Shown one piece after another: positions 45,940 to 57,200 of a stretch of DNA of 64,000 nucleotides. This DNA is from Tubulanus polymorphus (lineage: Eukaryota > Nemertea > Palaeonemertea > Tubulaniformes > Tubulanidae): positions 558,001-622,000 of the forward strand of contig NC_134028.1 in the NCBI RefSeq assembly GCF_964204645.1, read 5' to 3'. Numbering within the stretch: the first letter of the stretch is position 1; each line of letters starts with the position of its first letter. The notes beneath the pieces were generated by a model that was given only the letters and a program-made list of their open reading frames with translations, did not search any database and was not told the DNA's origin. The position numbers and the translations under genes are program-made.

Positions 45940-48699
45940 ATGGCATCAAATCATTGGTCGATTGGCTCGCTGCCAATAACAGATACGGATTTACTACGAT
46001 GGAGTCCAAGTGGTTCATCAACTAAAAGTATGCCGACTAGTGACGACATAAAACGGGTAGAGTCACCTGCACCTTCAGCATCGGGAGCGATGGTGGCAAC
46101 ATCTCACACAGGATCTACTACTAATCCCAGAGTAGTAATTACTCCTCAGAATATATTAATCAATCGTTTAACGCCGATAGGTATCAGTAGTTCACCGTTA
46201 AACGTCTACAGTAGGACAGCTCCGATTAGTAATAGGACGACTCCGGTCAGTAATAGGAGTACTCCAGTAGCTAATGTACGCGCAACACCATCTCCACATA
46301 GATTCATTAAATCACCACTTCTAACAGAAATGCGTAACTTTGCAGCGACCCCTAGTGTCGGGAATCTGCCAACAGCTGCGTACCCCCTGGCGGCGGGGGC
46401 AGGAGATAGTACGAGTAAAATACCGTTTAAATCAAACTCTATTTCATTACAGACTCCGACAGCGGCCACGCGTAACACAACAAAAAATACTAGGGGGCCA
46501 GTGACTAGCAGCCCTTCTGGGCCAGTGACTAGCAGCCCTCTTGGGCCAGTGACTAGCAGCCCTTCTGGGCCAGTGACTAGCAGCCCTCTTGGGCCAGTGA
46601 CTAGCAGCCCTTCTGGGCCAGTCAGCAGCCCTTCAGGGCCAGTGACTAGCAGCCCTTCTGGGCCAGTCAGCAGCCCTGAGTCAAACGTCTCTTCTACAAT
46701 GACGAAAAAGACTCCAACAGAAATGATTCGAGAACAGTTGAAAATGTTTACAGTGAATGATATAGGAGGAGGAGGAGGAGGAGGAGGAGGAGTGGGAGGA
46801 GGAGGAGAAGGAGTGGGAGGAGGAGGTGGAGGAGTAGGAGGAGTGGGAGGAGTGGGAGGAGGAGTGGGAGGAGACGGAGCTCAGTCTGATGGAGGGGACA
46901 CATTATCCACTGCACCGTGTAGTTGTTGGGACACCACATACAGTAGTGTTAGTGATATAATGAGTGATTTAAGTACTTCACTTGTATCTCACGATAACAC
47001 AACAGTTATATCAGGATTATCGACCAGTTTGACTGAATGTGCAGTTAAAAAATTACCTAACGTCGACAGCGTTCCGTGGAGTTTGAAGGATATTCATCGT
47101 GTCTTCAGAAATGGTCGCGCTAAAACGTTTTATCAACAGATTCATTCCGATGTTCCCGATCGGTTCTCATATCTACTTCAGCGTCCGTTGGTGCGAATCG
47201 CGATACAAGCGCAGAGACTCTCATCACATTTCGGCATTTGTACAAAACATGAACTTCAAACGGCCGTAAAAACAACGTTATCCGGATTTCTAGTGGAAAG
47301 TTGTTTAGGAGCTGGGCACCGGGCATTTACATTGTTTAGTATGAGTAAGGATAGTTCGCGACAGAGTCGAAGTGCTCGTTCAGGACTTACATTCTCGGTT
47401 AGAAAGTTTCATAAATGGATGTTAGATAGTCAGATAGCTGGATATATCGGCGAAGACGCCGCCATTTGGTTAACGGCTTGTTTAGAAAATCTGGCCGAAG
47501 AAGTTGCGGTGAAAGCATTAGGCAATTCACCCGGGGGTCTTTCAAACGGTACGATTCGATAACATAACGTATTAACAACTCGGTATCGAGTTTCACCGAT
47601 AAAGGGTTAATCATGTTTCCCGTTTTGGTTTAAGGTTCTCTGCGCATAACCCGAGAAATGTTAGAAAATGGAGTGAGCAATTATCCAGAAATTTGGGGCA
47701 TGTTACAACCGACTGGACACCTAGTTTGTGGGCGCCTTCCTAATGGTTAGTAATCCACAGGCGCGTCTAAAGCTGTCCTCGTGAACAGGAGAATATAAGT
47801 TATAGTCATTGAAACAATAGGGAATAGTTATAAAACTATAGAGTACTTTAAGAGACCAGCGGGGTTCATGTATTCACTTCACGCTCTCTCGCATTTATAG
47901 AGTTTCTTACTTTCAGAAATGTTTAAATGTTCTCGGGGTAAATAAACGACACTGGTTTTATTTTACACTTCAATTCATGGTTCTATATACGATTTATACA
48001 AATATCAAGTAGAAATGCGTCCGTACATTCCGTACATATTGATTCCTAGTTCTTTATTGGTTTATGTTTGTTTATATATCGGGTATTTCATGTTTTATGA
48101 CCTGTATTTAAAAATAACCCGAGGACATTCGTTCATTCCACTTTATTCAAGTTCTTCAGTTGTACATGTATTAAACTTGGGCAAAACTAGATGACATTAT
48201 TTAAGCAAAACAAACTGATTTTTATTCAATACAGGAATATCGCTGTACCACAAAACTCAGTGGTTTGTAATCAATCGACGTGTCATTCTACAAATAAATC
48301 AACGACTCAAACTTCTAAAGATTCGGCCTCAGATATCGCTAATATACTGATGACTACTTGTATCGGTAGTGTCTCAGAACTCGGTTAGTATTTCACTGTT
48401 ACTATCAGACTCCTCCGATATAGTTTAGAAGAAAATACAATGGATCGATTTTAATTGACATGAATTGTATTTGATTGTTTGTTTTCAGCGTCATTGGTCG
48501 AAACAAGTTTACAGCACATGTTTTCCAGTAAAGTTGGTAAAACAACGAACAGTTTATTCTCGTGGAATCGCAGTAGTTTACAAACTTTATTCTATTACTT
48601 AAAATGTCCTCAACTGATTAACGCGTCCAGTTCGAATAAAACCCCTCCTAAGATTGAACTCACGTCAGAAAGGTCAGTTTTATAACTCGGCAGCCAGTC

Positions 48700-48788
<89 letters not shown>

Positions 48789-51700
48789 TCCCTCTCTCTC
48801 TCTCTCCTCTCTGACGCACGACTGATACACGTGTTTCTGGTCTATTGTTTTTAGATCTTACGCTTTATTGCCTCCTCTCAGCGAATGGATTCGAATATCT
48901 AGAGCATTTATGCAATATCACAATCGATCGATCGTTGATCAAATGGATGTGAATCAAACCGCCAGAACATTGCTTCCATTCGTCGATAGTACGCCGTGTG
49001 ATACGAGGTAGGGTCACCTCGGGTCCGTCACTCCAAAACGCTACAAAACAAACATTTTAAGCGGATAATATTCATTTCCTATTTTTTTACAGTTGTTTAT
49101 TATGTTGGCAGCAGCCGATCAACGACTTATCTGCACCTGCCCCAACCGCTACCCAGCAGCAGCAGCAGCAGCAGCAGTTGCAGTCATCACGTCTACATAT
49201 ACACAGTCTACTCAATCATCTGAGTAGCGTGGGTCATTTAGAATCGATATCTGAGTTATTATCAACAGGTGTATCGGGGTGTCTGGATCTACCAGATAAA
49301 CAGGTAAATTACTCTCCTCAAACCTAGCTGATTCCAACCCTTCTCCCCAAACCTCCCTCCCATCCACCGCCCACCCAGTCCTCCACCACCGCCCACCCAG
49401 TCCTCCACCACCGCCCACCCAGTCCTCCACCACCGCCCACCCAGTCCTCCACCACCGCCCACCCAGTCCTCCACCACCGCCCGCCCAGTCCTCCACCACC
49501 GCCCGCCCAGTCCTCCACCACCGCCCACCCAGTCCTCCACCACCGCCCGCCCAGTCCTCTACCACCGCCCACCCAGTCCTCCACCACCGCCCGCCCAGTC
49601 CTCCACTACCGCCCGCCCAGTCCTCCACCACCGCCCGCCCAGTCCTCCACCACCGCCCGCCCAGTCCTCTACCACCGCCCGCCCAGTCCTCCACTACCGC
49701 CCGCCCAGTCCTCCACCACCACCCGCCCAGTCCTCTACCACCGCCCGCCCAGTCCTCCACCACCGCCCGCCCAGTCCTCCACCACCGCCCGCCCAGTCCT
49801 CCACCACCGCCCGCCCAGTCCTCTACCACCGCCCACCCAGTCCTCCACCACCGCCCGCCCAGTCCTCCACCACCGCCCGCCCAGTCCTCCACCACCGCCC
49901 ACCCAGTCCTCCACCACCGCCCACCCAGTCCTCCACCACCGCCCACCCAGTCCTCCACCACCGCCCGCCCAGTCCTCCACCACCGCCCGCCCAGTCCTCC
50001 ACCACCGCCCACCCAGTCCTCCACCACCGCCCGCCCAGTCCTCCACCACCCAGTCCTGAGAAATATTTACATCCAAATGAAAGATAAACTGATAATGATA
50101 TTGTTGCAGGGATTGACTGTACTCATGTATTCTTCTATCCACGGTGATCTAACTATGGCCAAGAAACTTTACAAAATGGTGCTAATCCGAATATACAGGT
50201 ATGATACATCAGGATACTCGCAGACAAGTATCAGGATACACTCGCAGTCATTGTGAAGGGATACGTAAATTATTATATAATATTCTGTCAATAGGTAAAC
50301 AGTGTGACGTCATCGAATTCATGTATTCACCCAGAAATAGAAGGATGGACGGCCTTGACATTCGCTACAGTCAAATCACATATTTCATTAGTTAAAGTAT
50401 GTATTTTTTTCTGGATAATTTCCGAGATTTTACTGGGTTTAATAATTTTATTGGATCATGATTTCGAGATTTCGCTGGATTATAAATTATAGATTTTGCT
50501 GGATTATAAATTATAGATTTTGCTGGATTATAAATTATAGATTTTGCTGGATTATAAATTATAGATTTTGCTGGATTATAATGCTAATGTGGAATGTGGA
50601 GTGATGTTGGCAGAAGATAACAGTACCCACACAGCATTACAGCTAGCAGCAGCAGCAGGTAGGTAGCCTGTCTAATATCGTTTTATCATTTTTTTAATAA
50701 TCCTGTATAATGTGTCTGTGATTGTAGGTGATAGTAATATAGTTAATGAACTATTAACACATAAAGCCGATCCTTATCAGAGAATAATGCATAGAGGGAA
50801 TACACTGATAAGCGGCAGTCGTAGTGGTCAAACTGCGTTTTCATTGGCTGCTGCTCATGGAAACAGGTATCGTTTACTCAATCAAATAAACCGCAATTTT
50901 TCCGTCGTTCAAACATTTATAAATAATTCTGTTATTTTTGTATAGATCGATATTACGTCAATTATTGATGCATCCAATTATCAGGAAACCAAATGATATT
51001 CTATCCTTAGAGGAAATACTAGCGGAGGGGAATGATGATAATGAGAATGAACCAATCAAAAACCTCTTTACACGGGTGATTATCTGACTGCAGTTCTAAT
51101 TGGCTGACTGAAGTATATATGCAAATAAGTTTAATGATGTAGTTCTACCGCTTGATCGACAGGTTGATGAGAATGAATATGCAACAGTAGATGAAATATC
51201 TGGAGAATCAAAGAAACAAAAAACAGCAGTATTTAATTCGACATTGATTCAAAAATTGAATAAACATCAAGTCAAAGCTTTACAAGATGCTCTTTACTAC
51301 AGTTCAGAGAATGGGCACATAGATATAGCTTTAGAACTGAGAGGACTAGGTAGGTATAACCCCTAGCTCTGGAACTAGAGAGGGCTAGGTAGGTATAACC
51401 CCTAGCTCTGGAACTAGAGAGGGCTAGGTAGGTATTACCCCTAGCTCTGGAACTAGAGAGGGCTAGGTAGGTATAACCCCTAACTCTGGAACTAGAGAGG
51501 GCTAGGTAGGTATAACCCCTAGCTCTGGAACTAGAGAGGGCTAGGTAGGTATAACCCCTAGCTCTGGAACTAGAGAGGGCTAGGTAGGTATAACCCCTAG
51601 CTCTGGAACTAGAGAGTTAGACCTGCAGTTTTGGTTTTTGTGACCTCTATCTTGCCTTATTGGCATTATTCTATTTTTTTCTGAATTTGTCTCATTCAAA

Positions 51701-53233
51701 GGCCTGCCCTGGACCTTCTATACTTGGACTCAATGTTTACACACGGCAGCTACGATGAGAAGAAGAGCTATCGTACAATGTTTAATCAAAGATTTCACCA
51801 GTATTCGTGAGGAATATGCTGAAAATTTCTATGCAGAAACTATTCCTTTGATGTTTGATATTTTCAAGAAAAGTAAAGTAAGTTTTTACTGGAACAGCTC
51901 GCAGTCGACTCAATAATAGTGTCTCGTTGTGATTTCATTACTTATTGCGATTGGTTGATTTTTAGAACGAAGCATCAAGTCAATTATTGGCGAATACAAT
52001 CACTAATCTATACAATACTGAACCAGAATTACCTCAAGTAATGGCTGATTCTCCAGCTAGAATTGGTAAGCATGACCAGTCTGAGAACTGATGACTGATT
52101 CACTGCAATCATGAGTTGATGTTTTATGTTCTATTTTTTCAGATGCAAATTATGTGAATAATCCTGATTTATCAGATGTTCAATTCCTCATTGAAGGCAA
52201 ACTATTTTATGCTCATAAAATTGTATTAATAACAGCCTCAAAACAGTTCAAAAATATGTTAACTACCTCTTCACAGTTCAGCGGGGAAAATGTAACTCAT
52301 CCCTGTATCGAAATTAAAGACATTAAATATGGAATATTTGAGGTAAATAGAAACGCAGTCAGTTTCATCGTGAATATCAGCCCCAGTTTTATATTCCAGA
52401 AATTCTCATTTCAGCTGATCATGCAATATCTGTATAAGGGATGTATGAAAATGCCAACTATAGCAAGTACGGATTTGTTAGAGGTGAGTGTTATAGGTCA
52501 ACAACATGCTCCCTACCAGATACTGAGTGTTTAGATGTTTCTTGTTTTACAGGTGATGGCTGCAGCTCAGCTACAGATACTGGGTGTTTAGATGTTTCTT
52601 GTTTTACTGGTGATGATTCAGCTCAGCTACAGCTACTGAGTGTTTAGATGTTTCTTGTTTTACAGGTGATGATTCAGCTCAGCTACAGCTACTGAGTGTT
52701 TAGATGTTTCTTGTTTTACAGGTGATGATTCAGCTCAGCTACAGATACTGAGTGTTTAGATGTTTCTTGTTTTACAGGTGATGATTCAGCTCAGCTACAG
52801 ATACTGAGTGTTTAGATGTTTCTTGTTTTACAGGTGATGGCTGCAGCTCATTTTTTCATGTTAAATCCATTGATTCGTCATTGTGAAGTTGTTTGTGCAA
52901 AGAATCTGACGATAGCAAATTGTATCACGTATTACAGACATGCCAAGGTAAAAAGAGCTAAATAACTACGAATATGATCCTATTTTCCTTTACTCTTCGA
53001 ACATTTCTCATTTATAGCTGATGAATGCAACTGCACTTAAGGAATATACTGAAGGATTCTTTTTACGAAATCTCTCAACTTTGCTGATCAAAAACAATAC
53101 ATTTACTAGAACTATATTCAGCAGTAAATCTCATAACTGTGATATATTACAAGGAATGTACGAGACACTAGTGAATAGATTACAGGAACGAACGACTGTA
53201 AACGCAAACAGATCAGAATTCAATCACAGTTAA
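45940..53233 (+). CDS. ABTB2: ABTB2/BTBD11-like protein: histone-fold region, ankyrin repeats and BTB domain (18 exons, one apparent frameshift)
   Basis: Putative adaptor whose BTB domain could recruit Cullin-3 (family inference). Exons: 45940-47548, 47635-47745, 48261-48383 (5' edge uncertain), 48489-48672, 48855-49007, 49093-49303, 50110-50198, 50295-50396, 50565-50658, 50728-50866, 50946-51075, 51163-51349, 51702-51877, 51966-52065, 52143-52342, 52415-52483, 52834-52947, 53018-53233; about 1,335 residues if the frameshift is an error. Exon 1: 360 disordered residues, then WSLKDIHRVFRNGRAKTF ... CTKHELQTAVKTTLSGF, the region preceding the ankyrins in ABTB2/BTBD11. Ankyrins in exons 7-10 (GLTVLMYSSIHGD, GWTALTFA, GQTAFSLAAAHGN). 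BTB: SDVQFLIEGKLFYAHKIVLIT. Exon 7 is 89 bases where 90 are needed; read literally, translation hits a stop at the exon 7/8 junction. Candidate AATAAA at 53870. Confidence 0.88.
46497..46680 (+). repeat. Coding repeat GPVTSSPSG/GPVTSSPLG in exon 1 of the ABTB2-like gene
   Basis: Eight to nine copies of a 24-27-base unit encode GPVTSSPSG and GPVTSSPLG (two lack Thr-Ser). Part of a disordered N-terminal region of the protein. Confidence 0.9.
46761..46880 (+). repeat. GGA-rich coding microsatellite encoding poly-glycine
   Basis: Runs of GGA with GTG, GAA and GTA interruptions encode a Gly-rich segment of about 40 residues with scattered Val and Glu. On the opposite strand it reads as poly-Leu, which is a shadow. 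Confidence 0.9.
47746..48260 (+). other. Intron 2 of the ABTB2-like gene, 3' boundary uncertain
   Basis: The best-looking acceptor (ATACAG ending at 48234) leads into the wrong frame after exon 2; the weaker CAG ending at 48260 restores phase. A phase-neutral 21-base exon candidate with good splice signals lies at 47917-47937 (TTTCAG before, GTAAAT after). Confidence 0.5.
48700..48805. repeat. (CT)n microsatellite
   Basis: About 100 bases of CT dinucleotides with two CCCTCTC interruptions, 28 bases downstream of the exon 4 donor in the ABTB2-like gene. Confidence 0.97.
49369..50056. repeat. 22-bp minisatellite in intron 6 of the ABTB2-like gene
   Basis: About 31 copies of a C-rich 22-bp unit containing CCGCCCGCCCAGTCC; variants alternate A/G (CACCC or GCCC) and TCC/TCT/ACT. 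Because 22 is not a multiple of three, the minus strand is open in all frames (Gly/Trp/Val/Glu runs), which explains the long antisense reading frames here. Confidence 0.97.
50477..50580 (+). repeat. 24-bp tandem repeat spanning the exon 9 acceptor
   Basis: Four copies plus a partial fifth of a 24-bp unit containing TTATAGATTTTGCTGGATTA. Each copy carries the acceptor TATAG and the first 12 coding bases of exon 9. Only the last acceptor (ending 50564) opens into the full exon; use of an earlier one adds an in-frame TAG. Confidence 0.9.
51334..51617 (+). repeat. 39-bp tandem repeat spanning the exon 12 donor
   Basis: Seven copies of a 38-39-bp unit carrying GGCTAGGTAGGTATAACCCC. Each copy repeats the last bases of exon 12 and the donor CTAG|GTAGGT. 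Only the first donor (after 51349) gives an open product; later ones pass an in-frame TAG. Confidence 0.9.
52512..52853 (+). repeat. 56-bp tandem repeat spanning the exon 17 acceptor
   Basis: Six copies of a 56-57-bp unit, each with TTTCTTGTTTTACAG|GTGATG followed by GCTGCAGCTC or a related sequence (acceptor-adjacent GTG at 52553, 52610, 52666, 52722, 52778, 52834). The second copy has ACTG instead of ACAG. All but the last copy run into GTTTAG, a stop in the coding frame. Confidence 0.9.
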
Positions 53234-54227
53234 AACCATCTTCATCCGTCAAGGGATTCGAACCCACTACGCTAAAGCTGTTCCTCGAACTGGTGGAAGC
53301 GGATACCGGACCCCCGGCAAGCGAGGATGAGTTAAAACTGATCTCATCTCAGTGTTTGTAAGTGTTCAGGCCTACCTCGCGGTTCGTACCTGAGCCGACA
53401 CTGGTTAAATCTTTATTTTAAATACCAGGCTTCATATTCATATGTCACATGTCACATGTCATACTAATATCAGGTAATACCTCATCTTATAACATTTAGT
53501 GCAATCATAATCGGGTTTTTTATTGGATTTGTATTCTGTTCTCATGGATTTATTTTCTGTAATATATGAATCATTCTATATTGTTTACAATTAAAATATC
53601 GTTTAAATCAATTGCTATTCTTTTTTCTGGGGGGTCAATTTTCACTGAATTGAACTTCTAAATCGATAAGAAACCCAGACAGATTACTCCAACGATGATG
53701 AACAAAATAACGAAGATCAACAATCACAAAGCCGAAAAGGTACATCATATAAGAATAATCGAAATCAAATCGGTGACCATAATACTGATATCCCAAACAT
53801 GGGTAGCTCCAGTGCTGAGGCGTGTTTGATTGACCGTGCGAACACAATAAGGTAGACCGGTTTCACCTTAATAAAATGTATCACAATCAAAAGAAGAGAT
53901 TTCATAAAAACCAGCATCTAAGCTGGACACGTTTTAGATAAATGACTAGAAATGTTGTCATTTATAACCGTACTCCGGCTATGGCGGCACGGGATCGGCA
54001 CTTAAATCCGGAAACACCCGCGGACAAAGGCGGCAAGATAGTCATCATGGTTTCAGCGGACTACGATCAGAAAATGGATACAATTCTTTCCAAAGTCAAC
54101 TTGAGTTTCACTGACGCTAGTGGCACAGCCAGAACCTGGCGCCGGCCGGGGCGCCGGCCCGCTCTCTCTTGGGTCTCCATCTCACCCTACTCCGTCTAGT
54201 GCTGCCATCTATAGTGATATATTTATA
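53234..54227. other. Intergenic region between ABTB2-like and PDZ genes
   Basis: 3' untranslated region of the ABTB2-like gene (candidate AATAAA at 53870) and 5' flank of the PDZ gene. Near 54137-54165 is a GC-rich palindromic stretch (GCGCCGGCCGGGGCGCCGGCC, split here only for description). On the minus strand near 53249-53262 sits GGTTCGAATCC, an RNA polymerase III B-box-like sequence without a properly spaced A box. An open frame at 53942-54199 has no recognisable domain. Confidence 0.5.
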
Positions 54228-57200
54228 ATGGCCGCCGCTGGTGATTGGATTAAAATAGTGTGTATCGAGAAAGATGAAAATATTGGTTTTGGATTTTCTA
54301 TTTTAGGCGGATACGGTTGTGATTTACCACCAGTTATATTTGATATTTTACAGGATTCACCAGCAGGGCGCTGCAATCAGGTACGCTTCCTCCCTCCCGC
54401 GTCCAAATTTGTTTTACTACTTATTTTAGTACTTCCCCAAATTGACAGTTGCCCGATGGTGGAGTCTGACGACCTATACCAGTATACTAGTCTGTGAGAT
54501 TTGTTTGTTGTTGTTTATCAGTCTCTGGTCCAGGTTTAGATGGGGGGGGGGGGGTAGTAGTAATTGTGTGTACAGTAATTCCTTAGATTGTAATTCCTTA
54601 ATTCATTAGATTGTATCCTTGTTTTCAATGAGGATCAGATCGAACTTAAATGATAACTGTCAGCCGCTGACTTTCTCCAGGATCCTGGGAGGAGGATGTG
54701 TTCCAACTCTTGTACCCTTTCAACTCCCTAGCTGTCTCCAGCCCTGCTAGTGTGATGTATTACCCTTGTTTTCTGTTGTAACCTACGGATGTTGCTACCC
54801 TTGAAGGAGAATTGAGTTAATTACTAATTAATGAGTGACCTTTAAATATTAATTACCTTCTAATTAGATACCTTTGATTTTGTCATTCTGCTTCATTAAG
54901 AAAATGATAAATTGGATTGTTAGTAAGCTGCCAGCAGCTAAACTCTGTTCAACAAGTGTATAAAGTGGATATTTAACCGTATAGGCCCTACTACGCCCCT
55001 ATGCCCCCACGCCCCTACTACGCCCCTACGGCAAAGTATTTACTTCTGCACCGTACATTATTACTATATAGGCCTATATAGTAATAATGTTCAGTAAAAT
55101 AGCGGATATATATAGTATTAACTAATAAAGTAACAATAAAATCATTATATTAGGTTTAGGGTTAGGGCTTTGATAGGGTTAGTGTCGAGAGGGTGAGAAG
55201 AGGGTCCAGAGGGTTCCGTTTTACCCCTAGGGATAGGATTAGGGTAGGGTGAAGTAGGCCTACTATAGATAGATTGGTTTTCATCGAGCTCGGTAGTCTA
55301 TTGGTATGATGCTGCGCTAGTAATTTACTGGCCCGGGTTCGAGTCTCGCTCTATCTGCTCTTTACTCTGTTCTCCACACTTTCCTTCGAATTTTCTTAAG
55401 TCGCGCACCTCTGTGCGCATGCGCAGAGTAAATCAGCCAATCAGCAATGATCTACGGTAAAATAGCGGAAATAAACACTACCATATACGGTTAAATATCC
55501 AACTGCAGACTTTCAGTGTTACACAGACTGACAAAAAGAGATGGAGAGCGGGGACTGGACACAAACATTGATCTCTAACCCTAACCCTAGGTTCCCACTA
55601 ACCCTAACCCTAGTTCCTGGACACTAACATTGCTCTCTAACCCTAACCCTAGGTTCCCACTAACCCTAACCCTAGTTCCTGGACACTAACATTGCTCTCT
55701 AACCCTAACCCTAGCTCCAGCCCACCCGGGATTTGAACCTGGGTCTCTCATTTGCCAGTCCACTCTCCTAACCACTAGACCACTGTGCTCTAGTGCCTGT
55801 CAGTGTTTGTCAGTTAGTCTGGTCAATGTGGTGACCCATTGTGCTGTGGTGACCTGTCAGGTGTGGTCAAATCTATTCAAATACAACACCTGATATTCTG
55901 TGAATGCTGGAATTCTTATAAAGCTCATTTTCAGGAGCTGCTAAAATTAAATGTGAAAGGATAAATTCACTTGTTAGGGCTGAGATATAATAACCACCAG
56001 TACCCGATACTTCACTGTAGTGAATCGCTTCAATATCTGAGTATAATCTCTACAGGGATCTGATAATGTCAAAGTTAAACACTTTTTATTTGTCCCTAAG
56101 GCTTTTCTTAATGATTGCAGATTCCCCACAGTGTAGTAGACAGGAGTTGTAGACACGAGGAGTTGTAGACACGAGGAGTTGTAGACACGATGAGTTGTAG
56201 ACACGAGAAGTTGTAGACACGAGGAGTTGTAGACACGAGGAGTTGTAGACACGAGGAGTTGTAGACACGAGGAGTTGTAGACACGAGGAGTTGTAGACAC
56301 GACGAGTTGTAGACACGAGGAGTTGTAGACACGACGAGTTGTAGACACGAGGAGTTGTAGACACGAGTTGTAGACAGGTGGAGTTGTAGACAGGTGGAGT
56401 TGTAGACACCAGGAGTTGTAGACACGAGGAGTTGTAGACACGATGAGTTGTAGACACGAGGAGTTGTAGACACGAGGAGTTGTAGACACGTGGAGTTGTA
56501 GACACGAGGAGTTGTAGACACGAGGAGTTGTAGACACGAGGAGTTGTAGACACGAGGAGTTGTAGACAGGTGGAGTTGTAGACAGGTGGAGTTGTAGACA
56601 GGTGGAGTTGTAGACACGAGGAGTTGTAGACACAAGGAGTTGTAGACACGAGGAGTTGTAGACACGAGTTGTAGACAGGTGGAGTTGTAGACACGAGGAG
56701 TTGTAGACACGAGAAGTTGTAGACACGAGGAGTTGTAGACACGAGGAGTTGTAGACACGAGTTGTAGACAGGTGGAGTTGTAGACAGGTGGAGTTGTAGA
56801 CACCAGGAGTTGTAGACACGAGGAGTTGTAGACACGATGAGTTGTAGACACGAGAAGTTGTAGACACGAGGAGTTGTAGACACGAGGAGTTGTAGACACG
56901 AGGAGTTGTAGACACGAGGAGTTGTAGACACGAGGAGTTGTAGACACGAGGAGTTGTAGACACGACGAGTTGTAGACACGACGAGTTGTAGACACGACGA
57001 GTTGTAGACACGACGAGTTGTAGACACGACGAGTTGTAGACACGACGAGTTGTAGACACGACGAGTTGTAGACATGAGGAGTTGTAGACACGACGAGTTG
57101 TAGACACGACGAGTTGTAGACATGTGTTGATATTGTGTTGGAGACTGTCATTTATCCCAGTCAGTTTCCAGCTAGTAATTGGGAAACTCCTGCGTTTATG

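Noticed and set aside
49212-50142. Minus-strand Gly/Trp/Val frames of up to 271 codons
   Set aside because: Products of the 22-bp minisatellite in an intron of the plus-strand ABTB2-like gene.
53241-53275. Possible tRNA or SINE from a B-box-like GGTTCGAATCC on the minus strand
   Set aside because: The only A-box-like word directly abuts the B box, so spacing is wrong for a tRNA-derived promoter.
55974-57151. Three minus-strand frames of about 350-377 codons
   Set aside because: Products of the 16-bp minisatellite; same peptide repeats in all three frames.
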